Source: Dyadobacter arcticus (GTDB taxonomy: Bacteria; Bacteroidota; Bacteroidia; Cytophagales; Spirosomataceae). From it: DNA of 64,000 nucleotides. Every line of letters begins with the position of its first letter. Position 1 is the stretch's first letter. The notes under the pieces were generated by a model, which searched no databases, was not told the origin of the DNA, and saw nothing but the letters and a program-made list of their open reading frames with translations. The stretch lies in the NCBI RefSeq assembly GCF_011762185.1, contig NZ_JAASQJ010000005.1, forward strand, positions 248,001 to 312,000, read 5' to 3'. Position numbers and translations under genes: made by a program. Below, in pieces: positions 27,385 through 35,316 of the stretch.

Positions 27385-28209
27385 CTAAAACAAACTCAAC
27401 TGTTTGGTTTTCATTGGATGAAATGTTCCAATGATGACAAATGGGTTGGGTGCCATCATATGAAACTCTCGGGTGGTGCCCAAAAACAAATATAGATCCT
27501 TTGTCTTGGCGAAGTCATCAAAGTATTTCCTTTTGACATCATCACACGCTTTTGATTCGTTACCCTCATGACGTTTCAAACAATTCCAATACAACATCCC
27601 GATTTCCCAATCTTCGATCATCATTGTTCTTTCAATATCATCATCGCTGGTGAATTTATATGAAAATTTGTACGGAAGCTTTGGAACCACCTCGATAGGG
27701 TTGTCTGAGTTTTTGAAGAGATTTAACTGGCTCGCATTGGCTTTTAATATGTCCAATTTCTTCTTGTCCCAGTCTCTTTCAACTTTCTCAATTTTAAAAT
27801 CCAGAATTATCTTGGGTTTAAAGACAGCCAGAGAAGTGTACTGCTTATTGTCTTTTGCCTTTGCGATCAGTGTCGTCATATTCGTATGAACATTCCTAAG
27901 CACAATCTCTTTTCTTAACCGCCAGGTACCATTCTCGGATTCAATATTACCTACAATATTGAATGCAGCATCAATCGATTTCGGCTTGTAACTTTCTAAT
28001 CGGAAATCCGAGTTATTTTTTTCTAGATCAATCTCAATCCAGTCATATTTACTGTATTGCTTGTCATATTCAAGCTTTCGAAATGGTATCGGATAAATTC
28101 TGATCCAGCTTCCATCTTCTAGAAAACCCGCAGTGCAGACCAATTCATCATATTTATTTGATAGTGTGGGATAAGTTTTGACCGCGATCAAAACCTTCGT
28201 TAGTGCCAT
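27385..28209 (-). CDS. Conserved uncharacterised partner of DUF488 protein
   Basis: This 274-aa soluble protein has a distinctive N-terminus (VLIAVKTYPTLSNKYDELVCTAG, then DGSWIRIYPIPFRKL and YDWIEIDLEKN) and a C-terminal part with YKFTSDDDIERTMMIEDWEIGMLYWNC and FLGTTREFHMMAPNPFVIIG. From memory, proteins with this N-terminus recur as a family beside DUF488 genes in mobile or defence regions; its biochemical role is not known to me. The start lies 1 bp after the stop of the upstream DUF488 gene, so they are almost certainly co-translated. No signal peptide or membrane segment is present, so it is cytoplasmic. Confidence 0.6.
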   Translation of the reverse strand: MALTKVLIAVKTYPTLSNKYDELVCTAGFLEDGSWIRIYPIPFRKLEYDKQYSKYDWIEIDLEKNNSDFRLESYKPKSIDAAFNIVGNIESENGTWRLRKEIVLRNVHTNMTTLIAKAKDNKQYTSLAVFKPKIILDFKIEKVERDWDKKKLDILKANASQLNLFKNSDNPIEVVPKLPYKFSYKFTSDDDIERTMMIEDWEIGMLYWNCLKRHEGNESKACDDVKRKYFDDFAKTKDLYLFLGTTREFHMMAPNPFVIIGTFHPMKTKQLSLF

Positions 28210-28210
28210 T

Positions 28211-29095
28211 CTAGATGTGTTTTAATTCAAAGCTCCATTCGGGTAAATTGATAATTGCTTCTGCTAAATGTTTTCTGTGGCACTGGCAAATGTTTGATTC
28301 AAAACAAGTTAGTGCAATTCGCTTCTTTTCCTTCAATAATCGGAGAATTTCCTGTTGCTGGCTTATTGTCTTTTGCAAATTCTGTTTTTTGTAAATTTCA
28401 AACAGATTGTCGTAGTCTTTCTGAGTATTAAGTTCTTGTCTTTGGTCAGATTGGATTCCGACTTCGGGAATATGCACGTAATCAATCCCTAAATTCTCGC
28501 AAAAAGCTTTTAATTGCTTTTTAGAAAACCCAAACTTCATGCTCAATGGATTATTTCTAACATCAACCAACACCTTTACGTCATTCTTTATAAGTCGATT
28601 AAGGTATTCCTCCAAAGATATCCCCTCATATCCAATGGTATACAAAATCGTCTTATCATTAACAGGTTTTGCCTTTAAAACACTCTGATACTGTTCATCA
28701 GTGAGAATTTCCTTCGCTTTGACACTGTTGATTGAATAATATTGATAGTTTAAATAGGTCAGTCTAATCAGTGAATTTGTCGTTAGCTTGCTATATGAGT
28801 TCTTAATATCAATTAAGATTTTCTTATCCTTCTCATTCAGCAGCTTAACGTAATTCTCGGATCCAATTTTAGTATAGCTTGCCTGGTCTTCCGATAATTG
28901 ACCGTGTCCAACCATAGCCACTAGGTCGGCATTAGCGGAAAAGGAGTAACACCCGTATTTGTAGGGAACAAAGTCATAATCGCGCTTTGATTGCCTCTCG
29001 GTAAAAAGGAAAAGCAGCTTCTGCAGGGATATTTTGGGCAAATGCCCCTCAAAAGCTTGCAGTAAGGCCAATATGATTTTTCGTCTGTAGAACAT
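28211..29095 (-). CDS. DUF488 protein with N-terminal SocA/Panacea-like domain
   Basis: In this 294-aa cytoplasmic protein, residues 1 to about 140 resemble the SocA-like Panacea (DUF4065/GepA) fold: KISLQKLLFLF, then DFVPYKYGCYSF. The rest is a DUF488 domain: ILYTIGYEGISLEEYL (150-165), VLVDVRNNPLSMKFGFSKKQL (175-195) and a C-terminal cysteine motif (Cys264, Cys270, CHR at 272-274). DUF488 proteins are rhodanese-like in places and biochemically uncharacterised. The Panacea domain is known as an antitoxin module in many toxin-antitoxin pairs. The unit with the downstream gene is a good candidate for defence or toxin-antitoxin function. The assignment of the N-terminal domain is by pattern only. 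Confidence 0.7.
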   Translation of the reverse strand: MFYRRKIILALLQAFEGHLPKISLQKLLFLFTERQSKRDYDFVPYKYGCYSFSANADLVAMVGHGQLSEDQASYTKIGSENYVKLLNEKDKKILIDIKNSYSKLTTNSLIRLTYLNYQYYSINSVKAKEILTDEQYQSVLKAKPVNDKTILYTIGYEGISLEEYLNRLIKNDVKVLVDVRNNPLSMKFGFSKKQLKAFCENLGIDYVHIPEVGIQSDQRQELNTQKDYDNLFEIYKKQNLQKTISQQQEILRLLKEKKRIALTCFESNICQCHRKHLAEAIINLPEWSFELKHI

Positions 29096-29265
29096 GCTGT
29101 AAAGGTAGATAAATAGTCACAAAGTCGTTTCGGTGTGCAAATGGATGAACTAACCATATCCGGCTTCCAAATCTCCCCCTACCCCAATTTGCATTTCTCC
29201 TCACAAAATCTGCATATTCGCACTCCCAATTTAAATATATGCAAAATGAAAAATCTAGTAAGTAT

Positions 29266-29345
29266 TGCCCTGTTACGGTGTGGATCAAGCGAAAGCTCCT
29301 GGGCGCCTTTGCATAGGCGCGGGACACCTAAGACAGGGCATTTTT
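29266..29345 (+). ncRNA. Candidate structured RNA / attenuator upstream of an 81-aa gene
   Basis: TGCCCTGT (29266-29273) pairs perfectly with ACAGGGCA (29333-29340), followed by TTTTT. Nested inside, GGTGT (29277-29281) pairs with ACACC (29324-29328). These enclose two hairpins: AGC-GAAA-GCT (29288-29297) and GCGCCT-TTGCAT-AGGCGC (29303-29320). The result is a compact multi-branch fold with a GNRA tetraloop and a terminator-like end. It lies in the 281-bp gap between the divergent DUF488 gene and an 81-aa gene. It could be a small RNA or a cis-acting riboswitch-type attenuator. It did not match a riboswitch consensus I could recall. Confidence 0.55.
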
Positions 29346-29376
29346 AATTTTTTCCCATCCCAAAATAAAATGCAAA

Positions 29377-29622
29377 ATGAACCAACAAACACACTCTGCC
29401 GAATCTCCGGATTCGATGTGCTTGGCGTACCGCCAGCAATTGCAACAGTTATTTGAGCTCAACACGCCTGCCGAAATGGCCGAGCATCTTTGGGAGATTT
29501 ACAGCGGTTTTCAAAGTTATGAGCTGGAAGCTGGCCACAACCCGCGCAAGCTGGATATCTTCTACACATTTCGTGATCTTATGCTTTTTTGCCAGAATAT
29601 GGCGGCAATGAAGGCGGCGTAG
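29377..29622 (+). CDS. Hypothetical 81-aa protein
   Basis: This short, mainly helical frame reads MNQQTHSAESPDSMCLAY and later AEMAEHLWEIYSGFQSYELE, KLDIFYTFRDLMLFCQNMA. It has a plausible amino-acid mix and is followed by a strong terminator at 29646, so it is likely real. No family was recognised, and no signal peptide. It lies 37 bp downstream of the structured RNA element, which may control it. Confidence 0.55.
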   Translation: MNQQTHSAESPDSMCLAYRQQLQQLFELNTPAEMAEHLWEIYSGFQSYELEAGHNPRKLDIFYTFRDLMLFCQNMAAMKAA

Positions 29623-29645
29623 GAACATAGTGCCGTATTACAGAG

Positions 29646-29678
29646 AATGCCCAGGCAATAGAATATCGCCTGGGCATT
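29646..29678. terminator. Strong bidirectional terminator between convergent genes
   Basis: AATGCCCAGGC (29646-29656) pairs perfectly with GCCTGGGCATT (29668-29678) and is followed by TATTTT. It separates the 81-aa gene from asnS. Confidence 0.88.
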
Positions 29679-29689
29679 TATTTTAACTT

Positions 29690-31126
29690 TTAAAACTCCG
29701 CGCTTTTCGGATACCTCGGGAAAGGAATCACATCCCGGATGTTCCCCATGCCGGTCACGAATTGCACCAAACGCTCAAAACCCAATCCAAACCCAGAATG
29801 GGGCGCCGTGCCGAACTTGCGGGTTTCGAGATACCACCAAATAGTTTGGGGGTCAATACCGACTTCGTGAACACGTTCCAGCAATTTCTCGTAGTTATCT
29901 TCACGCTGACTGCCTCCAATGATTTCTCCAATTCCCGGGAAAAGGACGTCCATCGCACGCACCGTTTTTCCATCCTCGTCCAGCTTCATATAAAATGACT
30001 TAATCTCACGCGGGTAATTGGTCAGGATTACCGGTTTTTTAAAGTGTTTTTCAACCAGATAGCGCTCGTGCTCGCTGGAAAGATCGATGCCCCACCCTAC
30101 CGGATATTGGAATTTTTTCTCTTTATGTGGTTTTGATTTTAATAAAATATCAATGGCTTCGGTATAAGTCAGACGCTCGAAAGGATTGTCTACCACAAAA
30201 CTTAGTTTTTCAAGAAGCGGTATCGAACGTTCGTTTTGTGGTTTGTTCTTTTCCTCTTCTGCCAGTCTGCTTTGCAAAAAGTTAAGATCGTCTTTGCAAT
30301 GCTCCAATGCATATGCAATTACCTTTTTTACAAAATCCTCGGCGAGGTCCATGTTATCTTCCAGCTCGAAAAAAGCCATTTCCGGTTCAATCATCCAGAA
30401 TTCTGCCAAATGCCGTGTCGTATTGGAATTCTCAGCCCGGAATGTGGGCCCGAAAGTATAAATCTTCGAAAGCGCCATCGCACCCAATTCCCCTTCCAAT
30501 TGTCCTGAAACGGTAAGATTGGCTTCACGACCAAAAAAGTCTTCCTTAAAGTTGATTGCCCCGTCTTCTGTTCTTGGCAATTTATTCAGATCCAATGTAG
30601 TAACCCTGAACATTTCGCCCGCTCCTTCCGCATCCGAAGCGGTAATTACAGGCGTATGCAGATAAAAAAAGCCGTTATCGTTATAATATTGATGCACAGC
30701 AAAAGCCAGCACGTGGCGAATCCGCAAAATGGCGCTGAAAGTATTGGTACGCGGACGCAAATGGGCGATCTCGCGCAAAAATTCCAGTGAATGTTTTTTT
30801 GGCTGCAATGGATAAGCGTCGGGATCGGCGGCACCGTAAACGAGGATATCCGTAATTTTCACTTCAACCGTTTGACCAGATCCCTGTGATTCGACAAGTT
30901 GACCCTCTATTTTAAGGCAGGCGCCGGTGGTAACCGACAGAAGCAGTTCGGGTGAAAATTGTCCTGGCTCGGCTACGGCCTGTATATTATGAATGGTGGA
31001 CCCGTCATTCAGTGCGATGAAAATTGCATTCTTGCTTTCCCTCTTTGTTCTTACCCAGCCCTTTAATGTTACAGCCTGGTTTTCAGGAGCAGTTTGTAAT
31101 ATTTCCTTGATTTGCAACGGTCCCAT
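29690..31126 (-). CDS. asnS: Asparaginyl-tRNA synthetase
   Basis: This 478-aa class IIb synthetase charges tRNA-Asn with asparagine. The N-terminal OB-fold anticodon-binding domain ([25 protein letters not shown]) is followed by the class II core. Motif 2 reads [24 protein letters not shown] (about 235-258), and motif 3 is [11 protein letters not shown] near the C-terminus (about 450). The end [11 protein letters not shown] is typical of AsnRS. The length is normal. A TAATTTTG -7-like element reads on the minus strand at 31190-31197, about 65 bp upstream, but the -33 element is poor. Confidence 0.96.
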   Translation of the reverse strand: MGPLQIKEILQTAPENQAVTLKGWVRTKRESKNAIFIALNDGSTIHNIQAVAEPGQFSPELLLSVTTGACLKIEGQLVESQGSGQTVEVKITDILVYGAADPDAYPLQPKKHSLEFLREIAHLRPRTNTFSAILRIRHVLAFAVHQYYNDNGFFYLHTPVITASDAEGAGEMFRVTTLDLNKLPRTEDGAINFKEDFFGREANLTVSGQLEGELGAMALSKIYTFGPTFRAENSNTTRHLAEFWMIEPEMAFFELEDNMDLAEDFVKKVIAYALEHCKDDLNFLQSRLAEEEKNKPQNERSIPLLEKLSFVVDNPFERLTYTEAIDILLKSKPHKEKKFQYPVGWGIDLSSEHERYLVEKHFKKPVILTNYPREIKSFYMKLDEDGKTVRAMDVLFPGIGEIIGGSQREDNYEKLLERVHEVGIDPQTIWWYLETRKFGTAPHSGFGLGFERLVQFVTGMGNIRDVIPFPRYPKSAEF

Positions 31127-31258
31127 GTTCTTGTCAATTCAATCTAAATGTCAATAATAAAACCCAAAACGGGTTTTTCGAATGAGGCGCAAAATTACAA
31201 ATTACCCTATTAAAACCTATTTAAGGGCTGCAACTTACTTTTCTGGCAGCGATCAGCC

Positions 31259-31288
31259 TTGTACAGTATGGATTTCAGCTTAATTTTG
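31259..31288 (+). promoter_or_regulatory. Bacteroidota-type promoter for the PAP2-like gene
   Basis: TTG at 31259-31261 (-33) and TAATTTTG at 31281-31288 (-7, consensus TAnnTTTG) are 19 bp apart, close to the known Bacteroidota spacing. The expected transcription start is near 31294, about 23 bp before the TTG start codon of the next gene. Confidence 0.65.
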
Positions 31289-31316
31289 TTTTCCATACTC
31301 AGATAAAACCGCTGTT

Positions 31317-31955
31317 TTGAATAACCGACTTGCCCTAATATTGTCAGTAGCTTTCCACCCGCTGATCCTTACCACCTACCTCTTCGCATTACTGTTTTTA
31401 TTGTCCCCCGACCTCGTCGGCGTGAGTGCATTTGAATTACCGGCATTGGGAAGCCTTTTGTTGCTTTTGTTTATAAACACCTTCATCGCACCAACGGTAG
31501 TTATTTATTATTTCAAAAAAATGGGTGTCATCAGCAGCTTGCATGTTGACAATATTGAGGAACGTCGGATACCTTTTCTCGCGTGTACCATTATCTACGG
31601 ACTCGCAACCTACCTGTTTGGCTGGCAGTTACAGCCAATTGGTGAGCTGGCTCCTCAGATTTCCGTCATCCTCGGCAGTGCGACCCTATCTCTGGCTATC
31701 ATTACAATCATCAGTTATTTCTGGAAAATCAGTGCCCATGCAGCCGGCATTGGCGGTTCACTTGGCATTTTGGCCGGACTGCTGATCCGGTTTGACGAAG
31801 TAGCATTGCTGGCCCCAATACTGGCAACGCTATTAATTGGCGGCTTCGTACTTAGCGCGCGTCTTCAGATGAATGCCCACACCCCTGCACAAATTCTGGG
31901 AGGTTTTATTTCGGGCATCCTGGTAAGTAGTATGACCATTTATTTTTTCTTTTGA
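31317..31955 (+). CDS. PAP2-superfamily-like membrane protein
   Basis: This 212-aa protein has about six membrane segments. It recalls PAP2 phosphatases in ISAHAAGIGGSLG and SARLQMNAHTPAQILGGFISG. However, the catalytic KxxxxxxRP motif is absent, and the last motif has Gln where the acidic residue normally stands, so it may not be an active phosphatase. The start codon is TTG at 31317: no ATG or GTG lies between an in-frame TAA at 31281 and this codon, and a consensus promoter fits this start. Its stop region lies 18 bp before the next gene's ATG, so they form a two-gene operon. Confidence 0.65.
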   Translation: MNNRLALILSVAFHPLILTTYLFALLFLLSPDLVGVSAFELPALGSLLLLLFINTFIAPTVVIYYFKKMGVISSLHVDNIEERRIPFLACTIIYGLATYLFGWQLQPIGELAPQISVILGSATLSLAIITIISYFWKISAHAAGIGGSLGILAGLLIRFDEVALLAPILATLLIGGFVLSARLQMNAHTPAQILGGFISGILVSSMTIYFFF

Positions 31956-31972
31956 TACAAACACTTCGTCCG

Positions 31973-32752
31973 ATGTATCAGCATATCCTATATAAAAGCC
32001 AGCAGGGAATCGCGCGGATCACGCTAAACCGTCCGCAGGTTTACCATGCGTTAAATCCGGAGCTGATCCGTGAAATTACCCAGGCCGTGCTGGTTGCGCA
32101 TGCCGACGAAACCGTCCGGGTCGTGGTCATCACCGGCGCAGGCGATAAAGCCTTTTGTTCCGGAGCCGATTTGAAAGAAGCAACTGAAAGTAAAAAAACG
32201 GCATCCGAAACATTGGAGGAGTTTTACGAACCGATGATCGATGCGATCCGCGAAATTCCAAAGCCAGTAATTTGTCGCTTAAATGGCCTGGCTGTAGGTG
32301 CGGGTTGCTCGCTTGCATTAGCCTGCGATATGATCATCGCCAGCGAAGAATCTTATCTGAGTTTACTTTTCGTCCAAATCGGGTTAATGCCCGATGCGGG
32401 AGCAACATTCTTTCTGCCAAGATTAGTGGGAGCCGCAAAAGCATTCGAACTAGCCACAACCGGCCGAAAAGTATCCGCTACTGAGGCAGCACAAATAGGA
32501 TTGATCAACAAAGCTGTTCCTGCTGCAGAACTAGACGGTGAAATCGAAAAACTGACAACATACTATCAGTCCGCCCCAACGCTGGCAATTGGCATGATCA
32601 AGAAAGTTTTGAACCAATCTTTCCAATCCGATCTGGCAAGAATGCAGGAATTTGAGCGTGTTAATCAGGATATTTTATTTGAAAGCCAAGATGCGAGGGA
32701 AGGGATTTCATCTTTTTTGCAAAAGAAAAAGGCTGATTTTAAGGGGTATTGA
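31973..32752 (+). CDS. Enoyl-CoA hydratase/isomerase family protein (PaaG-like)
   Basis: This 259-aa crotonase-fold enzyme starts at ATG 31973 (MYQHILYKSQ); a longer frame beginning TTG at 31952 overlaps the previous gene and is less likely. The oxyanion-hole segments FCSGADL and GLAVGAGCSLALACD are present. The region GLMPDAGATFFLPRLVG carries an Asp rather than the second hydratase Glu, as in PaaG-type and other isomerases. It acts on acyl-CoA in the cytoplasm, in fatty acid or aromatic acid breakdown; the exact substrate cannot be told. Confidence 0.88.
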   Translation: MYQHILYKSQQGIARITLNRPQVYHALNPELIREITQAVLVAHADETVRVVVITGAGDKAFCSGADLKEATESKKTASETLEEFYEPMIDAIREIPKPVICRLNGLAVGAGCSLALACDMIIASEESYLSLLFVQIGLMPDAGATFFLPRLVGAAKAFELATTGRKVSATEAAQIGLINKAVPAAELDGEIEKLTTYYQSAPTLAIGMIKKVLNQSFQSDLARMQEFERVNQDILFESQDAREGISSFLQKKKADFKGY

Positions 32753-32793
32753 TGCGATGGGGCGTATTTTATTAATTTTTCCTCAATCTCGCC

Positions 32794-32824
32794 TTGCTCT
32801 AACAAAGCACATTATCTATCTTTG
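32794..32824 (+). promoter_or_regulatory. Consensus promoter of tRNA-Arg
   Basis: TTG (32794-32796), 20-bp spacer and TATCTTTG (32817-32824) match the Bacteroidota -33/-7 consensus. The tRNA begins 19 bp after the -7 element. Confidence 0.8.
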
Positions 32825-32842
32825 CAGTCCCGTTCGGGAAAT

Positions 32843-32916
32843 GGTTGCGTAGCTCAATTGGATAGAGCACCTGACTACGGATCAGGAGGTTTGGGGTTCG
32901 AATCCCTACGTGACCA
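32843..32916 (+). tRNA. tRNA-Arg (anticodon ACG)
   Basis: A 74-nt cloverleaf can be drawn. The acceptor is GGTTGCG/CGTGACC (two wobble pairs), the D-arm GCTC-AATTGGATA-GAGC, the anticodon stem CCTGA/TCAGG with loop CTACGGA (anticodon ACG), and the T-arm carries loop TTCGAAT. Discriminator is A; CCA is not encoded. Its 3' half recurs at about 32967 and 49478, so it serves as an integration site. Confidence 0.95.
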
Positions 32917-32921
32917 CAACT

Positions 32922-32952
32922 AAGGCGCCTTTCGCATGATTGGCGCTTTTTT
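32922..32952 (+). terminator. tRNA-Arg terminator
   Basis: AAGGCGCC (32922-32929) pairs with GGCGCTTT (32942-32949, one wobble) followed by a T-run. It lies immediately after the tRNA. Confidence 0.75.
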
Positions 32953-32966
32953 GTTTTCTGTCCAGG

Positions 32967-33029
32967 CTGACTATGGATCAGGAGGTTTGGGCCGGGCGGC
33001 CGGTGCCGTTCGAATCCCTACGTGACCAC
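32967..33029 (+). repeat. Partial tRNA-Arg 3' copy (att-like), with a 16-bp insertion
   Basis: CTGACTATGGATCAGGAGGT and following bases to 32991 match the tRNA anticodon arm onward, with ACG changed to ATG. Then 16 bp (32992-33007, GC-rich) interrupt the T-arm before the match resumes at 33008 (GTTCGAATCCCTACGTGACC) to 33029. A partial 3' tRNA copy beside an intact tRNA is the classical footprint of an integrase-borne element. Confidence 0.85.
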
Positions 33030-33039
33030 TTCAAAATCA

Positions 33040-33071
33040 AAGACTTAAGCAAAATTTGCTAGGTCTTTTTT
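33040..33071 (+). terminator. Terminator after the first partial tRNA copy
   Basis: AAGAC (33040-33044) ... GTCTT (33062-33066) with an inner TTAAGCAAA/TTTGCTAG stem and a T-run follows the tRNA fragment. It has the position of a tRNA terminator carried by an incoming element. Confidence 0.6.
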
Positions 33072-33205
33072 GTTTTTGTTGCAATAAAAGTTGCAATAGA
33101 TTTGACTACTACTAAACCTATTAAAAAATTAGTTAGAATATCCGCAAAAGATTTTTTTACTCTTTGGTCGTCAAACACGGCGAACATCAAACTTGACAGA
33201 CAGAT

Positions 33206-33666
33206 ATGCATCAAGTTTCAGACGAACAATATCAACGCCTCTTGAGAGCATCGAATATTGATGCCGAACGAATCAAATTGATAAGCAAAATCACGATTTA
33301 TAACCCACTGCCGGTAGAAATCTAGACCCGACGCCTAAACTACACCATTTACATTGGCTAGGTAAAAGTCATTGAAGATGTCTAGGAAAAACCCATCACG
33401 ATCCGTTCGGCTGACAGCTCGACCTTTACGCTTCCTATGCAAGTAATGGCCACGCCAATGGCCAGATTTGGAAATATTTTGCTGATCAAAAAATTGACAT
33501 TGCATACTATGCAATGAAAGCTTCCTTTGAAGTGGATGTGCCAGTTGCCGGCGAGCGTAAGTTTACCATGGATATTTCAAGAAGGTTGCCTGCATCAAGA
33601 ATTCCAAGAATGAAAGTAAAGCAAATCGACTTGACTTTGGCAGAGTCTGTTGATTGGGTGGCATAA
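33206..33666 (+). pseudogene. Decayed LEA type 2 / WHy-domain protein gene
   Basis: Pieces in several frames add up to one protein. They are LLRASNIDAERIKLISKITI and YNPLPVEI (frame of ATG 33206), then RRLNYTIYIG, VKVIEDV and EKPITIRSADSSTFTLPMQV separated by stops. A shift leads into FADQKIDIAYYAMKASFEVD, VPVAGERKFTMDISRRLP and MKVKQIDLTLAESVDWVA, ending TAA 33664-33666. The pattern NPLPV...LNYTIYI...G is that of LEA14/WHy-domain proteins. At least two in-frame stops and a frameshift make it non-functional. It lies at the left end of the tRNA island. Confidence 0.65.
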
Positions 33667-33714
33667 TTCCGGGCAAAAGCAACTATCAGCTAGTGCGTAT
33701 GGTTGGTTTGGGAT

Positions 33715-34158
33715 TTATTTATATTCTATTTTGGTATGATGTATATTCGTCATCATCCATTTGGGTACTGAATCAAGGCCCTCTTTCATCCAGCGCAGGG
33801 TATACGTGAAGGCATCCTTATAGGTGCTGGTTTTACCTCCATCCAATGCGACGATGGTAATGGTACTGATACCCGTTGCTACGGCCAGGTCACCCGCCTG
33901 ATGGACTTTGAGGTTCGTAATCTCCGTCTGATGACTTTTCTGAGATTTCAAAAGTCCCATCATCCAGTCCTTATTTTGAAGCGATCCGTCATGTCCGGCG
34001 ATGAACGTCATGTCTGGCGTAGTATGGGTATGAAGCCAGTTTATTGGGTCGGCATTGCGGGCTTTCATCATCGCCGGAAACTCGTCAAGCAAATTAGTCT
34101 GGGCAAAAGAGACGGTTTTCATTAGCAACAGGGCAAGGGTGATTGTTTGCGTTTTCAT
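33715..34158 (-). CDS. Exported SnoaL/NTF2-like protein
   Basis: This 147-aa protein has a signal peptide (about 1-19, ending SFAQ). The cystatin-like alpha+beta barrel of the NTF2/DUF4440 type (ARNADPINWLHTHTTPDMTFIAGHDGSLQNKDWMMGLL, shown only by its key run) follows, with VATGISTITIVALDGG and YTLRWMKEG later. Members bind small ligands or act as isomerases; substrate is unknown here. It is the only intact gene in a stretch of broken ones. Confidence 0.75.
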   Translation of the reverse strand: MKTQTITLALLLMKTVSFAQTNLLDEFPAMMKARNADPINWLHTHTTPDMTFIAGHDGSLQNKDWMMGLLKSQKSHQTEITNLKVHQAGDLAVATGISTITIVALDGGKTSTYKDAFTYTLRWMKEGLDSVPKWMMTNIHHTKIEYK

Positions 34159-34334
34159 TAGCTTTGGCGTTTGGTTGAATAATTTAAGTATTAATTGGCC
34201 CGTGAGTTAAGAAGGTCTTAATGACTGAATTAGAGGATGATATACTAGATCAGTTGACGCTATTGTAAAAAAAAACGATGGATATGACCGACATGTTGAC
34301 AGCCTCACTCAAAAAAATTCTGCTTGTGGGCAGG

Positions 34335-34487
34335 TTATGCAAATTCCAGATACGGTTTGAAGGCAAAGCTTCCGAGTTTGGGTTCAACAGCGATATGGCC
34401 TGCTAAACGATATTCACTGACCCGTACACTATAATAGTATTGGCTAGTGTAAAGGGTCTCAAATTCTTCCAGTTTTAGTCCTGCTCA
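34335..34487 (-). pseudogene. Open fragment of unknown origin (C-terminal remnant)
   Basis: On the minus strand an open stretch of about 50 codons reads LEEFETLYTSQYYYSVRVSE and RLAGHIAVEPKLGSFAFKPY before TAA at 34335-34337, and it has no start codon after an in-frame TGA. The composition looks like real protein, and it lies among broken genes. The rest of the gap 34159-34498 has nothing recognisable. Confidence 0.3.
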
Positions 34488-34498
34488 AAATTAAAGAA

Positions 34499-34835
34499 TT
34501 ATGAAATGATCCACCATCCCCAATATTGGGGAGGCGTTTTATATCCTAGACAAAATGATTGCCTGAAAGCAAGTGTGGAAAGGCTTGTTTTTGTTTCGAA
34601 CAGGCGGCTGAAAGACTGAGGGTATTCAAATCCCAGTTCATAGGCGATTTCAGATACGGACAAGTTGGAAGTTGAAAGTCTTTCCTTCGCTTTTTCCACG
34701 AGTTTTTCCTGAATATGGTGCTGGGCATTTTCTCCTGTCAAAGAGCGCAGCATATCGCTGAGATAGCTTGCCGACATACCCAGTTTTTCGGCAAGCATTT
34801 GAACGGTTGGAATGCCGCTTTCAGAGGCGGTTGGA
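34499..34835 (-). pseudogene. AraC-family regulator, C-terminal DNA-binding remnant
   Basis: The frame includes PTVQMLAEKLGMSASYLSDM, LRSLTGENAQHHIQEKLVEK and LSVSEIAYELGFEYPQSFSR, a complete AraC double helix-turn-helix. The N-terminal sensor domain is missing: just upstream the frame meets a stop, and the sequence becomes the start of an NmrA-like gene. The first ATG (34798) lies inside the first helix, and the C-terminus runs on abnormally past FRQSF. A truncated product would be unlikely to work. Confidence 0.65.
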
Positions 34836-34839
34836 TTAA

Positions 34840-34929
34840 TTCTTCTGATAAGGGTTTACCAATATTTCCTAGCGAACCAGTTATTACAATTTTAATAATG
34901 TTCTGTTTTTGTATTGCAAAGTTGTGCAA
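34840..34929 (-). pseudogene. NmrA-like NAD(P)-binding protein, N-terminal remnant
   Basis: On the minus strand the frame from 34929 includes IIKIVITGSLGNIGKPLSEE, the Rossmann beta-alpha-beta start (GxxGxxG) of NmrA-type atypical short-chain reductases. It then runs into the AraC remnant in another reading frame. Only about 30 codons are left. The two remnants share the bases around 34831-34854, which marks a deletion junction. Confidence 0.55.
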
Positions 34930-35316
34930 CTTTCAAAAAGCAGATCTAACAGAATCAACGGATTTTATAACAAAATTGGGGAAACATAGGGATGGAAGTA
35001 AACACTTGAAAAGTACGGTTTAACGTGATGTAAGAACACCAATTTGTTATATACGGCACCTTGTGACGCACAATTTGCTACTTTTCGGATATTATCAGAG
35101 TACGTAAAAACCACCGTATAATTTTTCAGTTAAAGCCCATAGACAAAATCTATATGCTTCGGCTAAGGTGCCGTTCGTATTAGGTTATTCTTCACTCAAT
35201 ACCTTTATCATCCCGGTTACTGGATCTAGCGGTTTAAAGATTGGGTGTTAATATATCCTACGCGTTAGAACCCTGCTGAACTCTACGTACAGTTAAGGGT
35301 TAGAAATTTTAGTGCT
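34930..35316. other. Gene-free stretch with a 10-bp inverted repeat
   Basis: No coding sequence could be supported. ACGGCACCTT (35053-35062) and AAGGTGCCGT (35165-35174) are perfect inverted copies about 100 bp apart. No transposase or target duplication was seen, so the repeat may be a chance or relic feature. Confidence 0.35.

Noticed and set aside
29135-29347. 70-aa frame across the structured RNA region
   Set aside because: It runs through the paired stems and has no recognisable protein features; the RNA structure explains the constraint better.
32967-33029. A second functional tRNA gene
   Set aside because: The 5' half is missing and the T-arm is interrupted; it is a partial 3' copy.
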